Assembly (NCBI GenBank): GCA_009993955.1
Contig: JAACSL010000017.1
Location: 37,426-101,425, forward strand
Source: Paraglaciecola sp.
GTDB taxonomy: Bacteria > Pseudomonadota > Gammaproteobacteria > Enterobacterales > Alteromonadaceae
Length of the DNA: 64,000 nt
Reading direction: 5' to 3'
Every line of letters starts with the position of its first letter. Within the stretch, counting starts at the first letter, position 1. The position numbers and the translations under genes are program-made. The notes beneath the pieces were generated by a model, which did no database searches, had not been told where the DNA came from, and saw only the letters and a list, made by a program, of their open reading frames with translations. This document shows, one piece after another, positions 56,288-64,000 of the stretch.

Positions 56288-56370
56288 CTAGAACACCATG
56301 CCGTAAGTGTTCTAATGTTTTAACCACCTGCCCCAAAAAACTGGCCACTGCGTGGTTTACAATGTTGCGG

Positions 56371-56490
56371 TCTGCATGTATGCGGTCTGCATAGACGCGG
56401 TCTGCATAGACGCGGTCTGCATAGACGCGGTCTGCATAGACGCGGTCTGCATAGACGCGGTCTGCATGGACGCGGTCTGCATAGACGCGA
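56371..56490. repeat. Tandem repeat array, eight copies of a 15-bp unit
   Basis: Eight back-to-back 15-bp units of consensus TCTGCATAGACGCGG. Five inner copies are identical; copies 1, 7 and 8 have one to three changes. On the minus strand the array is open and encodes repeated VYADR pentapeptides within a 111-codon frame (56184-56519) that lacks a ribosome site. It lies between the NADP oxidoreductase gene and a small unknown gene. Confidence 0.97.
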
Positions 56491-56563
56491 TAAACCTTAG
56501 GCAATTTTGCCTCGCTCATGCACTATAGTGTTTTCACCTTATACTGCAGAGACAAATAGGCCA

Positions 56564-56851
56564 ATGAATTTACAAAAAGCCCAGCAACGATTAGCCAAAC
56601 GCGCTAAAGCCAGCGTGAATGGTTATCCACAGGTGAGCATTGCTTATTTTGGATCGGCGCCCACGTTGGCCACCAAAGTTGTCTTATGTTTTGTGGCAGA
56701 ACAAGGCGCAGCGCCAGAGCATCAGAGTTTCACCACCAGCACCGATATTCGCTTCGATGAAACGATACAAACCACCTTGCTGAAAATTGTTGAACGTCTT
56801 GAGGCCAAGACATTGACCCTGGTGGAGGGCGTGGCGCCCCTGAAAGACTGA
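56564..56851 (+). CDS. Small conserved-looking protein of unknown function
   Basis: A 95-residue soluble protein starting MNLQKAQQRLAKRAKASVNGYPQVSIAYFG. Alternating strands (VSIAYFGS, TKVVLCFVAEQ, STDIRFDET) and a final helix suggest a small alpha/beta fold. ATG 56564 is preferred because the longer frame from 56507 runs through the likely promoter (a TATACT element near 56540). No family recognised. Convergent with the next gene, 5 bp apart. Confidence 0.72.
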   Translation: MNLQKAQQRLAKRAKASVNGYPQVSIAYFGSAPTLATKVVLCFVAEQGAAPEHQSFTTSTDIRFDETIQTTLLKIVERLEAKTLTLVEGVAPLKD

Positions 56852-56856
56852 TACCA

Positions 56857-57210
56857 TTATTTACTTAAACGGGCAGCCCAGTTGCCTTGATGGCCCTTAG
56901 CACAAGCTTCTTCACTATCAAAAAACACGTTGCGCCGCGGATCTTTGAGCAGGATCCCTGCTTTTAACAGCTGGCGATGAATTAATTGTCTGAGGTAAAC
57001 ATCTTGTTTGTCTACCTTGGCTTGGTTTACATCTTGTTCGCCCACGAAGACACAGGTGATCACCAAACTGTTTGGGAAGTTGCTGTAGTCAGCACGATGG
57101 GTTATCCAATCAAAGCCAACGACTTTTTGTTTCGCTTCCTCACAGACTTTGGTCAATGCTTTTACCACATTGTCATCCAATTTTTGCACAGTGGATTTTA
57201 CACTCGCCAT
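56857..57210 (-). CDS. Small conserved-looking cytosolic protein of unknown function
   Basis: A 117-residue protein with no signal peptide. N-terminal helix (VQKLDDNVVKALTKVCEEAKQKVVGFDWITH) and strands (FPNSLVITCVFV), then a helix DVYLRQLIHRQLLKAGI and DPRRNVFFDSEEACAKG. Proteins like this occur next to ppnP in related genomes, sometimes labelled Fis-family regulators without support; I see no helix-turn-helix. It follows ppnP on the same strand after 4 nt, so the two are probably one operon. Confidence 0.75.
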   Translation of the reverse strand: MASVKSTVQKLDDNVVKALTKVCEEAKQKVVGFDWITHRADYSNFPNSLVITCVFVGEQDVNQAKVDKQDVYLRQLIHRQLLKAGILLKDPRRNVFFDSEEACAKGHQGNWAARLSK

Positions 57211-57214
57211 GCTT

Positions 57215-57499
57215 TTAGTGTCCGTAAGTGCACAAATAGGCAGTATCGGTGAGGACCCGCAATTTGAATTTGCTGTTGGCTGGCACCGTAAATTGTTGGT
57301 CGGCTTTGTACGTTTGCCAATCCGTGGTCTCAGGCAGTAACACCCTTAGCTCACCACTTATCACACGCATGGTCTCAAATTCACTGGTTCCAAATTCATA
57401 ATCACCCGGCACCATGACGCCTACCGAAGCGGGTAAACGTTCACCTTGAAAACCGATTGACATGACATGTCCGTTAAAATATTCATTCACTTTTAACAT
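57215..57499 (-). CDS. ppnP: Pyrimidine/purine nucleoside phosphorylase (DUF1255)
   Basis: A 94-residue cupin-like enzyme that phosphorolyses several nucleosides. The sequence ([57 protein letters not shown]) matches the PpnP/YaiE family over its full length. Upstream gene of a two-gene minus-strand operon; 218 bp separate it from the divergent dienelactone hydrolase gene. Confidence 0.94.
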   Translation of the reverse strand: MLKVNEYFNGHVMSIGFQGERLPASVGVMVPGDYEFGTSEFETMRVISGELRVLLPETTDWQTYKADQQFTVPANSKFKLRVLTDTAYLCTYGH

Positions 57500-57717
57500 T
57501 GTAGTTTTCCATATTTATATTTGATTGGTGGATTGGCGGTTAATCTAGCAGATTCGAAGCAATGTAAAAGCAGTGTGTTGATGCCAGCATAAAATAAACT
57601 GCCTCGATGAATTATTGAACGTGATTAACTATTTACATGTGGCAACAAAAAGCCTGCAAATTTTATAGGCAAACACCGTATGATAGCTTTTTATGTTTGC
57701 AACATGAGTGAGTTAAC

Positions 57718-58458
57718 ATGCTGATCCAGCAACATACAGATGATTTACCTACCCCTACAGGTACGATGCGCACCACCGTATTTCGGCCTGCCACCAATGG
57801 TCGTTTTAATGCGATTATTTTTTACTCAGAAATATTTCAATTAACCGCACCGATAGCGCGCAGCGCGGCACTCTTAGCTGGGCATGGTTTTATCGTCCTG
57901 GTACCAGAGATATTTCATGAACTAAACCCCATCGGTACCGTTTTGGCCTATGACGATGCGGGCAAAGACAAGGGCAATGCGGATAAATTTACCAAGCCCC
58001 TTGAGCAACATGATAGTGACACCCAAGCTATGCTTGACTATCTTAGCTAACAGCCATTTTTTGCTGAAAAAGTGTTTAGCATGGGAGTATGCATAGGCGG
58101 GCATTTAGCTTTCAGAGCCGCCCTAAATCCCGCTATAAAAGGCGCATATTGTTTATACCCCACTGATTTACATAGCGATACACTGCCATGTGCAGCGCAC
58201 AACCAAACTTTGTCTCGCTGCAGCGAAATACGTGATCCAGTGGTCTTGGTGTTTGGTAAACAAGATCCTCATGTGCCTTGGGAGGGCCGTGATAAGATAA
58301 GGCAGACACTACAAACACATGGCTGTGATTTTACTTGGCACGAAGTGAAGGCCCAACACGCTTTTATGCGTGATGAAGGTGAACGCTATGACCCAATGTT
58401 AGCGCTGCAACACTACAGCATGGCAATTAATTTTTTTCGTGAACTGCAGTCTGAGTGA
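57718..58458 (+). pseudogene. Dienelactone hydrolase family protein, interrupted by in-frame TAA
   Basis: An alpha/beta hydrolase of the dienelactone hydrolase family, 246 codons. The N-terminal half ends at a TAA at 58048-58050 (AMLDYLS-stop). The same frame continues at once as QPFFAEKVFSMGVCIGGHLAF with the nucleophile Cys in GVCIGG, the Asp in GKQDPHVPW and the His in AQHAFMRDEGER. So every catalytic residue lies after the stop and the frame is otherwise intact. A single substitution (for example TCA or CAA to TAA) explains it. Loss of function is likely unless the stop is read through or is an error. Confidence 0.88.
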
Positions 58459-59402
58459 CGATGTTGGCTGGCAAACCCCGATTATCTTGTCTGTGGCTGC
58501 TGTGGGTTTTTATTATCGGCATCGCAGGCCCCGCGCAAGCAACAAACGCAGTACTTATCAGTGCGTTTGCAACCTCAACTGAACAATCTGCCGCAAACAA
58601 CTCGCCTCTTTTATTGGTGCCGCCATCATCGCGCCATGCCACCGCAGACCAATATCGCCTGCATGGACTGTCGGCATTTTCTCACACACAACAACAGCTG
58701 CTGCGTGAGTGGATAGCCCTTGGTGTAAAGGCAACCCGCTCTGGTCTTGGCATTTACCCTACTCCGCTTGAACTATTTGTTTATCCACGAAAATCTAATC
58801 AACCCGTGCCTTGGGCGCACACCCGTCGTGACGAGCCTGAGAGTATTCATTTTTACGTGGATACACGCTATTCATTAAAAGACTTTCAGCATGATTGGAC
58901 CATGTATCATGAGATGGCCCACCTTGCTCTACCTTATTTGGGTGAGCAATATGCATGGTTTTCAGAAGGTTTTGCTAGTTTCATGCAGTATCAATTAATG
59001 GCCACTGTCGATGTACTGGGCATGCCCCTTGAAGTAGCCTATAACAGTAAGATTTCGCCGCACTTACGCTGGTTTCAAGCTGATATCAATGCGGCTGCCA
59101 TTGCTACCAACCTCATGGAAAAACGCCAATACCCCGCTGCCTACTGGGGCAGTGCTTGGTATTTTTATCTGGCTGAACAGCAGTTACACAACAAACATCA
59201 CACCACTTTAATGGCTGTCATTAAGCGTTACCAACAACAAAATCGTGCTACAGACGATTCCATGCAAGACCTAATGCGCTCATTAGATAAGCTGGTTGAT
59301 GACAAACTTTTTAGCCAACTATTACTGCAGTTTGAGCAGCACAGAGCGCGGGATGTGTATCCAAAAACTTGGCCACCTGCGCCAGAACATATGAGTCAAT
59401 GA
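58455..59402 (+). CDS. Exported HExxH zinc-metallopeptidase-like protein
   Basis: A 315-residue exported protein with signal peptide (LSCLWLLWVFIIGIAGPAQA). The gluzincin-type zinc motif HEMAH is followed 18 residues later by the third ligand in SEGFASF, and the layout (MYHEMAHLALPYLGEQYAWFSEG) resembles M1/DUF1570-type peptidases. No named family was recognised. The GTG start overlaps the hydrolase stop (GTGA); ATG 58461 is an alternative. The coupling with the interrupted hydrolase gene may lower its translation. Confidence 0.82.
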   Translation: MTMLAGKPRLSCLWLLWVFIIGIAGPAQATNAVLISAFATSTEQSAANNSPLLLVPPSSRHATADQYRLHGLSAFSHTQQQLLREWIALGVKATRSGLGIYPTPLELFVYPRKSNQPVPWAHTRRDEPESIHFYVDTRYSLKDFQHDWTMYHEMAHLALPYLGEQYAWFSEGFASFMQYQLMATVDVLGMPLEVAYNSKISPHLRWFQADINAAAIATNLMEKRQYPAAYWGSAWYFYLAEQQLHNKHHTTLMAVIKRYQQQNRATDDSMQDLMRSLDKLVDDKLFSQLLLQFEQHRARDVYPKTWPPAPEHMSQ

Positions 59403-59506
59403 GTAAATATTAAGCAAAACTTGTTTGCGTTGCATGCTGTCGTTATATTGGTGAGCAATACCGAAACATCGCGATAATTCGGATTCTGGGAACTAAGGAG
59501 ATAACA

Positions 59507-60997
59507 ATGATATCCACACGTAGTGCGCCAAAAGCCTGCCATTTAGCCATCGGCAAAACCTTGCTACTTACCACTTTGCTCATGGGTAGCGCGATATTGC
59601 AAGGCTGCAAACCCAATACCAGTGACTCTCAGTTAGCCGACACACTGGCAGACAAAATGACGGAGGCAAGCAGCCCTGTTAGTTACAATGTGCCAGTCAA
59701 TTACACCACCCTTGCCAACGGCTTGAAAGTTGTGATTTCACCTGACAACACTTCACCGGTGGCGGTCATTGGTGTGTATTACAATATAGGTTTTCGCATT
59801 GAACCCAAGGATCGAACTGGCTTTGCCCATTTATTTGAACACATGATGTTTCAAGGGTCTGAGAACCTCGGCAAGATGGAATTCATTAATTTAGTCCAGA
59901 AAAACGGCGGCATTCTTAATGGATCCACACGTTTTGATTTCACGAATTATTTTGAAATTGTGCCAGCGCATAAACTCGAAACCATGTTATGGGCCGAGGC
60001 AGACCGCATGCGTGGCTTGGCCATTACTCAGGAAAATTTGACCAACCAACAAGGGGTGGTGAAAAACGAGGTAAAAGTAAATGTGCTCAATCAACCTTAT
60101 GGGGGTTTCCCTTGGTTAGATATGCCACAATATGCCTTCAATAACTGGTACAACGCCCACAATTTTTATGGCGACTTGGCTGATTTAGACGCCGCGACCC
60201 TAGAAGACGTGAGTGCCTTCTTTACTCAGTATTATGCGCCAAACAATGCCGTGTTGGTGATCGTGGGTGACGTTGAGGTAGAGCCAACCATGGCCATGGT
60301 GAAAACCTACTTTGCCGATATTCCATCTGCGCCCCTTGCCCCTCAGCCAGATTTAACCGAATTACGTCAAGAGCAAGAAAAACGTTTCAATAAATTCGAC
60401 AAACTGGCACCGAAACCTGCGTTTGCCATGGCTTATAAAATGCCACCACGCAATACCCCCGAGTACTTTGCCATGGGCATTATTGACCAATTATTGGTGC
60501 AAGGGACTGACAGTTTGATGTATCAAGAGTTGGTAAAAAACAAACAAATAACCGGCGATGTTGGCGGTGGGATCAATTATTTGTTGGGCAATATGTTTAA
60601 CTATAATGGCCCGATGTTATGGATGAGTTCATTTACCCATGACGCCCAAGTAAGCCAACAAGATATTCTCAGTGCAGTGGATGGTGTGGTCGCGCAACTA
60701 AGTGAAATGCCTATTCCACAAGCGTCTATCGATCGTGCCCTCGTTAAACTACGTTCAGCCCTTTTTGATGAAGTTGATAGTTTTTATGGCTTTGGCAAGG
60801 TGGACTTACTCGCCAGTTTTGCGCTGTTCGATAATGATCCTGCGCGGATAAATGGCCTTGAAGCGCAGTTTAAAGCGGTCACACCAGAACTCATTAAAGC
60901 CACCGTTAAAGAATATTTGCGCCCCAGTAATCGCACTATCTTAACCGTCACACCTGGTGAAGCCCCCGCTACCTCGGCTACAGAGCAAGGAGAATAA
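59507..60997 (+). CDS. M16-family zinc peptidase, catalytic subunit (lipoprotein)
   Basis: A 496-residue pitrilysin/insulinase-family peptidase. It has a lipoprotein signal with lipobox LQGC and the inverted zinc motif HxxEH (FAHLFEHMMFQGSEN) near residue 105, with the downstream glutamate in NEVKVN. Length fits a two-domain half-clamp that needs a partner. AAGGAG precedes ATG 59507. It is followed after 2 nt by the second M16 gene. Confidence 0.93.
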   Translation: MISTRSAPKACHLAIGKTLLLTTLLMGSAILQGCKPNTSDSQLADTLADKMTEASSPVSYNVPVNYTTLANGLKVVISPDNTSPVAVIGVYYNIGFRIEPKDRTGFAHLFEHMMFQGSENLGKMEFINLVQKNGGILNGSTRFDFTNYFEIVPAHKLETMLWAEADRMRGLAITQENLTNQQGVVKNEVKVNVLNQPYGGFPWLDMPQYAFNNWYNAHNFYGDLADLDAATLEDVSAFFTQYYAPNNAVLVIVGDVEVEPTMAMVKTYFADIPSAPLAPQPDLTELRQEQEKRFNKFDKLAPKPAFAMAYKMPPRNTPEYFAMGIIDQLLVQGTDSLMYQELVKNKQITGDVGGGINYLLGNMFNYNGPMLWMSSFTHDAQVSQQDILSAVDGVVAQLSEMPIPQASIDRALVKLRSALFDEVDSFYGFGKVDLLASFALFDNDPARINGLEAQFKAVTPELIKATVKEYLRPSNRTILTVTPGEAPATSATEQGE

Positions 60998-60999
60998 TC

Positions 61000-62394
61000 A
61001 TGCAAAAATTCACATCCTTTATATTGTTGCTGGTATGCACTTTAGTGTGGTTTAACCCCGCTTTCGCGGAAAAACAGCTTCCCCCTGCTGGTGGTAAAGC
61101 GAAAGATTTTATCTTGACCGAAACCAGTACCGTGAGCCTAGAGAACGGCCTACGCATCGTGTTTGTACCTTATGGGAATACCCCAAAAGTCACCTTACGT
61201 TTAGTCAGTAAACTGGGTAATTATGATGATGGTGACTTTGACGGTATCGCTGATTTAGCTTACCAACTGTTGACGGAAGGCACTAAAACCCAATCAGCCT
61301 TAGAAATTGCTCAGCGTGCCGCTGACATGGGTGGCCAAGTGAATACTTCGGTTGGCAGCAATTCGAGTTATCTGCAAATGGATGTGCTCAGCGAATTTGT
61401 CGGTGACGCTGCCAACCTACTGGGAGATTTGGTGCTAAACAGTCAGTTCCAAGCTGAAGATTTAGACAGAGCACGCAACAACTTTTTGCGCAACCAAACC
61501 GTACAACGCTCTCAAGCACAAGGGCAGGCAGCAGAAACGTTTAATAAAGCCGTGTTTGGCTCGCATCCTTACAGTGTTACTTTCGCCGATGAAGACAAGA
61601 TCAAAGCCATACAGGCCGACACCGTTGCCCAGTTTATCCAGACTAACCTAGTAGCAAAGCGTAGTGTCATGTATGTATCTGGTAAATTTGATCAAAGTCA
61701 GGCAGAAGCGGCGATTAAAAATGCATTTGCCAAACTCCCCAGTGGCAGCGACAGACTAATCGCTAGTCCGAGCTATCAAGGCGCGGGAAAAATGATATTT
61801 GTGCCACGCGACAATGCGCCGCAGTCGACTATTCGTTTTGGTCTGCCGGTTGTTGATCCAAGTAACGACGATTATATCGGCTTGCAGCTGATGAATACCT
61901 TATTGGGTGGTTCATTTGCCAGTCGGATTACCTCAAACATACGCGAAAACAAGGGTTATACGTATTCGCCTAGCAGCACAATTAGCACACGGGTGAATTC
62001 GGCTTTGTGGTATGAGACGGCTGATATTACTGCTGAGTCAACAGCGGCCGCGCTTCAGGAAATCATCAACGAGATTACACGCCTGCAAAATGAGGCGACG
62101 AGCGACGAGGAGCTCGAGGGCTTTAAAAGCTACATGTCAGGTATTTATGTGCTGCAAAACTCATCACGTACTGGGATCATTAATCAATTGTGGTTCTTAG
62201 AAACCTATGGCTTACCCTTAGCGCATTTAGAGACCTATGTACAAAAAATTAATAGCATCAACCCTACAGACATCAGTGCTTTAGCCAAAAAATACCTCAC
62301 ACTAGACAGCATGACTTTGGTGGTGGTGGGCGACGAAACAAGCGTTAAACCACAACTAGAAGCCAACAAACAACTCGCTTCGCTGTATCACTGA
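61000..62394 (+). CDS. M16-family peptidase, non-catalytic partner subunit
   Basis: A 464-residue M16 protein lacking the HxxEH motif (the matching place reads LAYQLLTEGTKT), but keeping the Arg/Tyr substrate-binding segment SRITSNIRENKGYTYSPSS. This division of labour is known from heterodimeric bacterial M16B proteases, so the two products probably pair in the periplasm. A signal peptide (FTSFILLLVCTLVWFNPAFA) is present. Operonic with the preceding gene. Confidence 0.93.
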   Translation: MQKFTSFILLLVCTLVWFNPAFAEKQLPPAGGKAKDFILTETSTVSLENGLRIVFVPYGNTPKVTLRLVSKLGNYDDGDFDGIADLAYQLLTEGTKTQSALEIAQRAADMGGQVNTSVGSNSSYLQMDVLSEFVGDAANLLGDLVLNSQFQAEDLDRARNNFLRNQTVQRSQAQGQAAETFNKAVFGSHPYSVTFADEDKIKAIQADTVAQFIQTNLVAKRSVMYVSGKFDQSQAEAAIKNAFAKLPSGSDRLIASPSYQGAGKMIFVPRDNAPQSTIRFGLPVVDPSNDDYIGLQLMNTLLGGSFASRITSNIRENKGYTYSPSSTISTRVNSALWYETADITAESTAAALQEIINEITRLQNEATSDEELEGFKSYMSGIYVLQNSSRTGIINQLWFLETYGLPLAHLETYVQKINSINPTDISALAKKYLTLDSMTLVVVGDETSVKPQLEANKQLASLYH

Positions 62395-62416
62395 GCATAT
62401 AAACCTTAAATCCCTG

Positions 62417-62447
62417 TCCATCTGCTTATAATGATTGAGCAGATGGA
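62417..62447. terminator. Hairpin between convergent M16 and M24 peptidase genes
   Basis: Perfect 10-bp stem TCCATCTGCT/AGCAGATGGA (62417-62426 with 62438-62447), 11-nt loop, 23 nt after the M16 stop. No T run follows, so it may be a weak or rho-linked terminator. Confidence 0.5.
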
Positions 62448-62472
62448 TAGACCATACAATTAGATAGTTTGG

Positions 62473-62542
62473 GCATCCCATGCGGGGCATCCCATGCGGG
62501 GCATCCCATGCGGGGCATCCCATGCGGGGCATCCCATGCGGG
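62473..62542. repeat. Tandem repeat array, five copies of a 14-bp unit
   Basis: Five identical head-to-tail copies of GCATCCCATGCGGG. The unit length is not a multiple of three, so it is not a coding repeat. It lies between the ends of two convergent genes. Confidence 0.97.
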
Positions 62543-62583
62543 TTTTCTAAACGGAGTTTCCTAAACCGGGCTGTCTCTAACTA

Positions 62584-63953
62584 TCACTTCTCACTGGCAA
62601 TCAAATGTAAGACCGTTTGTCTGCCATCCATGAATGAAACTTGTCGTTCATCTAAAAACGCCTCTTCCTCCAACATAATGCGAATTTCCTTGCCCCATTC
62701 AGGAATAAAACTTGCGGCATTTAATTCAATGGAATAAGCCGTGTTGGCATGCAAAGGATAGTCCCCACTGCCAGGCACACCACCTTGCGAGTCCCACATC
62801 CCTAGGGTAGTGCCTGCAGCGTGACCGTGAAATCCAATGGGATGGGTGTAGATTGAGGGTTTTATGCCTTCGGCAATCGCTTGTTCACGCGACATTTTTA
62901 AGACCTCATTACCGGTACGACCGATAGCAAAATTTGCCATGAAGATATCTTGCAAGCGATTTGCTTTGGCTAAGGCTTCTTTTAAAAAACTTGGTGCATC
63001 GTTTTCACCGGCTTTTAATACATATGCATGCTGCTGTTGGTCCGTGTTCAATCGCAAATACGAGATGCCAAAATCAAGATGCAGCAAATCTCCGGGCAAA
63101 ATTGTATTGTCTTGTTGACGACGACTAAAGGCGCTGACTTGATCAAACTGCTCAGCGTTTGCCCGTTGAATTGACACAGTCGGATGGAACCAAGTTTGTA
63201 ACTTGAGTTCCGCTACTTTTTCTCGCAACCACCACACGACATCCTCTGTTGTGCTGACATTGGGAATCACTACCTTGGCAGACAATGTCTCAGCCACGAT
63301 GTCATGACTGAGCTTAACAATGTCCGGATACATTGACATTTCTAGAGCGCTACGCGTTTCTAACCACCCCACAGCAAGCGGTTCAGCTGAGATTATCTTG
63401 CCACGCAATTCCTCCCCCAGAGCCGCGCTAAGTTCCTCGTATTCTGTGGCAGTCAAGCCGTCTGCCAAAGCGACTTGTGCCGACTTGTTTAGGGCAATTT
63501 TGTGTGGATTTTTCTGTTTAATCAGATCAACCAAACTCTGCCATTGACTGGGTTGCTGCTCTTTGTCCCACGCTTTTTGAAACAAACTGTCGACGTTGTA
63601 GCGAGCCACCGCTAAACGCTCAATAGGGCTTTTCGAACCACTTAAGGGCTGACCGTTGTCATACAACACCAAGATAGTGCGGCGGCGCGCAGAGAGCCAG
63701 TTTGCAGGCAACATAGTTTTGAGCACTGGATCTTCGTTATATTCACGAGAAATCAAGATCCACATATCGATCTTTTCTCGTCGCATTAGTTCGGGTAGCA
63801 CCGTGTTTAATCGGTCATCCAGCATCTGGTCAATAAGCGTCGCTTGCTGACGTAAAGATAAAATATCAGCTGCGTTTAATTTGATGCTTACACATGAGGT
63901 AAAAACGGTAAGCGTAATTAACCTGAGATCGGTTTAAGCAGCCACCATCGCAT
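62584..63953 (-). CDS. Exported M24-family Xaa-Pro peptidase, frameshifted in signal peptide
   Basis: A creatinase/prolidase-fold metallopeptidase. The N-terminal domain (VLPELMRREKIDMWILISREYNEDP) precedes the pita-bread domain with metal ligands in LLHLDFGISYL, NTDQQQHAY, IGFHGHAAGTTLG, SIELNA and IMLEEEAF. The frame stays open upstream of ATG 63825 through a hydrophobic LITLTVFTSCVSI segment but has no start codon. Adding one A to the A3 run at 63933-63935 joins it to ATG 63953 (GAGAG upstream), giving MRWWLLKTDLRLITLTVF, a normal signal peptide, and 456 residues. As written only a signal-less form from 63825 can be made. Confidence 0.87.
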
Positions 63954-64000
63954 TTCTCTCAACGTCGCTAATATTAAGGGATGGCTTATTTTTCTTGAGG

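Noticed and set aside
56371..56490. CRISPR array
   Set aside because: Units are 15 bp with no spacers between them, and no cas genes are present. The 14-bp array at 62473 fails for the same reason.
56184..56519. Minus-strand 111-codon frame with VYADR repeats as a protein-coding gene
   Set aside because: No ribosome site, its C-terminal half overlaps the end of the NADP oxidoreductase gene on the other strand, and the open frame follows automatically from a 15-bp repeat. Kept as a repeat and a finding.
62480..62737. Plus-strand 85-codon frame starting in the 14-bp array
   Set aside because: It starts inside the repeat and then runs antisense to the M24 peptidase gene; no ribosome site or family.

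Overview
The window looks like chromosomal DNA of a marine gammaproteobacterium of the Alteromonadales, most likely an Alteromonadaceae member (Glaciecola/Paraglaciecola/Alteromonas type). This is inferred from gene content and order: folC-accD-truA; glrK-qseG-glrR; aroF-tyrA next to pheA; rpsP-rimM-trmD-rplS; ftsH-folP-glmM-tpiA-secG-tRNA-Leu; and leuS-lptE-holA-nadD-rsfS-rlmH-mrdA-mrdB-mltB-rlpA-dacA-ybeD-lipB-lipA. No rRNA, prophage, insertion sequence or CRISPR array was seen. Coding density is high and most of the window is conserved housekeeping sequence.

Layout. 1-2619 (minus): folC (cut by the window edge), accD, truA. 2894-6227 (minus): the GlrK/GlrR two-component system with its lipoprotein QseG, translationally coupled by ATGA overlaps, followed by a small exported EF-hand protein. 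7038-10991 (minus): a TerB-like protein, an FAD oxidoreductase, a GNAT acetyltransferase, then a receiver-PP2C-HATPase regulator with its STAS partner (a CrsR/CrsA or HsbR/HsbA-like partner switch). 11128-12271 (plus): a SUI1/YciH factor and a double-receiver protein whose first receiver lacks the phospho-acceptor. 12519-18492: aromatic amino acid genes pheA (plus) and aroF-tyrA (minus, with a TyrR-type box upstream), flanking a chemoreceptor. 18767-22158: an acetyltransferase and three periplasmic binding-protein-like genes, two of them tandem paralogs. 22152-28495: a COG2509 oxidoreductase, fdxA, the rpsP-rplS operon, two small orphans and a stand-alone ABC ATPase. 28592-34199 (minus): tRNA-Leu(GAG), secG, tpiA, glmM, folP, ftsH. 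34676-38066: yhbY, an FKBP isomerase and a LonB-like protease. 38361-52483 (plus): a long envelope and lipoate run from leuS to lipA. 52577-63953 is the accessory end: a secreted cyclophilin, a LysR regulator divergent from an OsmC/DJ-1/NADP-oxidoreductase cluster, small unknowns, a dienelactone hydrolase, a secreted HExxH protein, an M16 peptidase pair and an M24 peptidase, with two intergenic short tandem repeat arrays.

The most unusual direct observations are: (i) three genes (chemoreceptor, OsmC, M24 peptidase) whose reading frames are each repaired by adding one A to a short A run on the coding strand, and a fourth (dienelactone hydrolase) broken by an in-frame TAA, which suggests recent gene decay or systematic homopolymer errors in the assembly; (ii) an eight-copy 15-bp array that stays open on the minus strand as VYADR repeats, and a five-copy 14-bp array; (iii) a pseudo-receiver fused to a normal receiver beside a PP2C partner switch; (iv) tandem paralogous periplasmic proteins of unknown role; (v) absence of rlmE between ftsH and yhbY. 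I did not find a convincing new multi-gene system; the findings are leads with stated tests.
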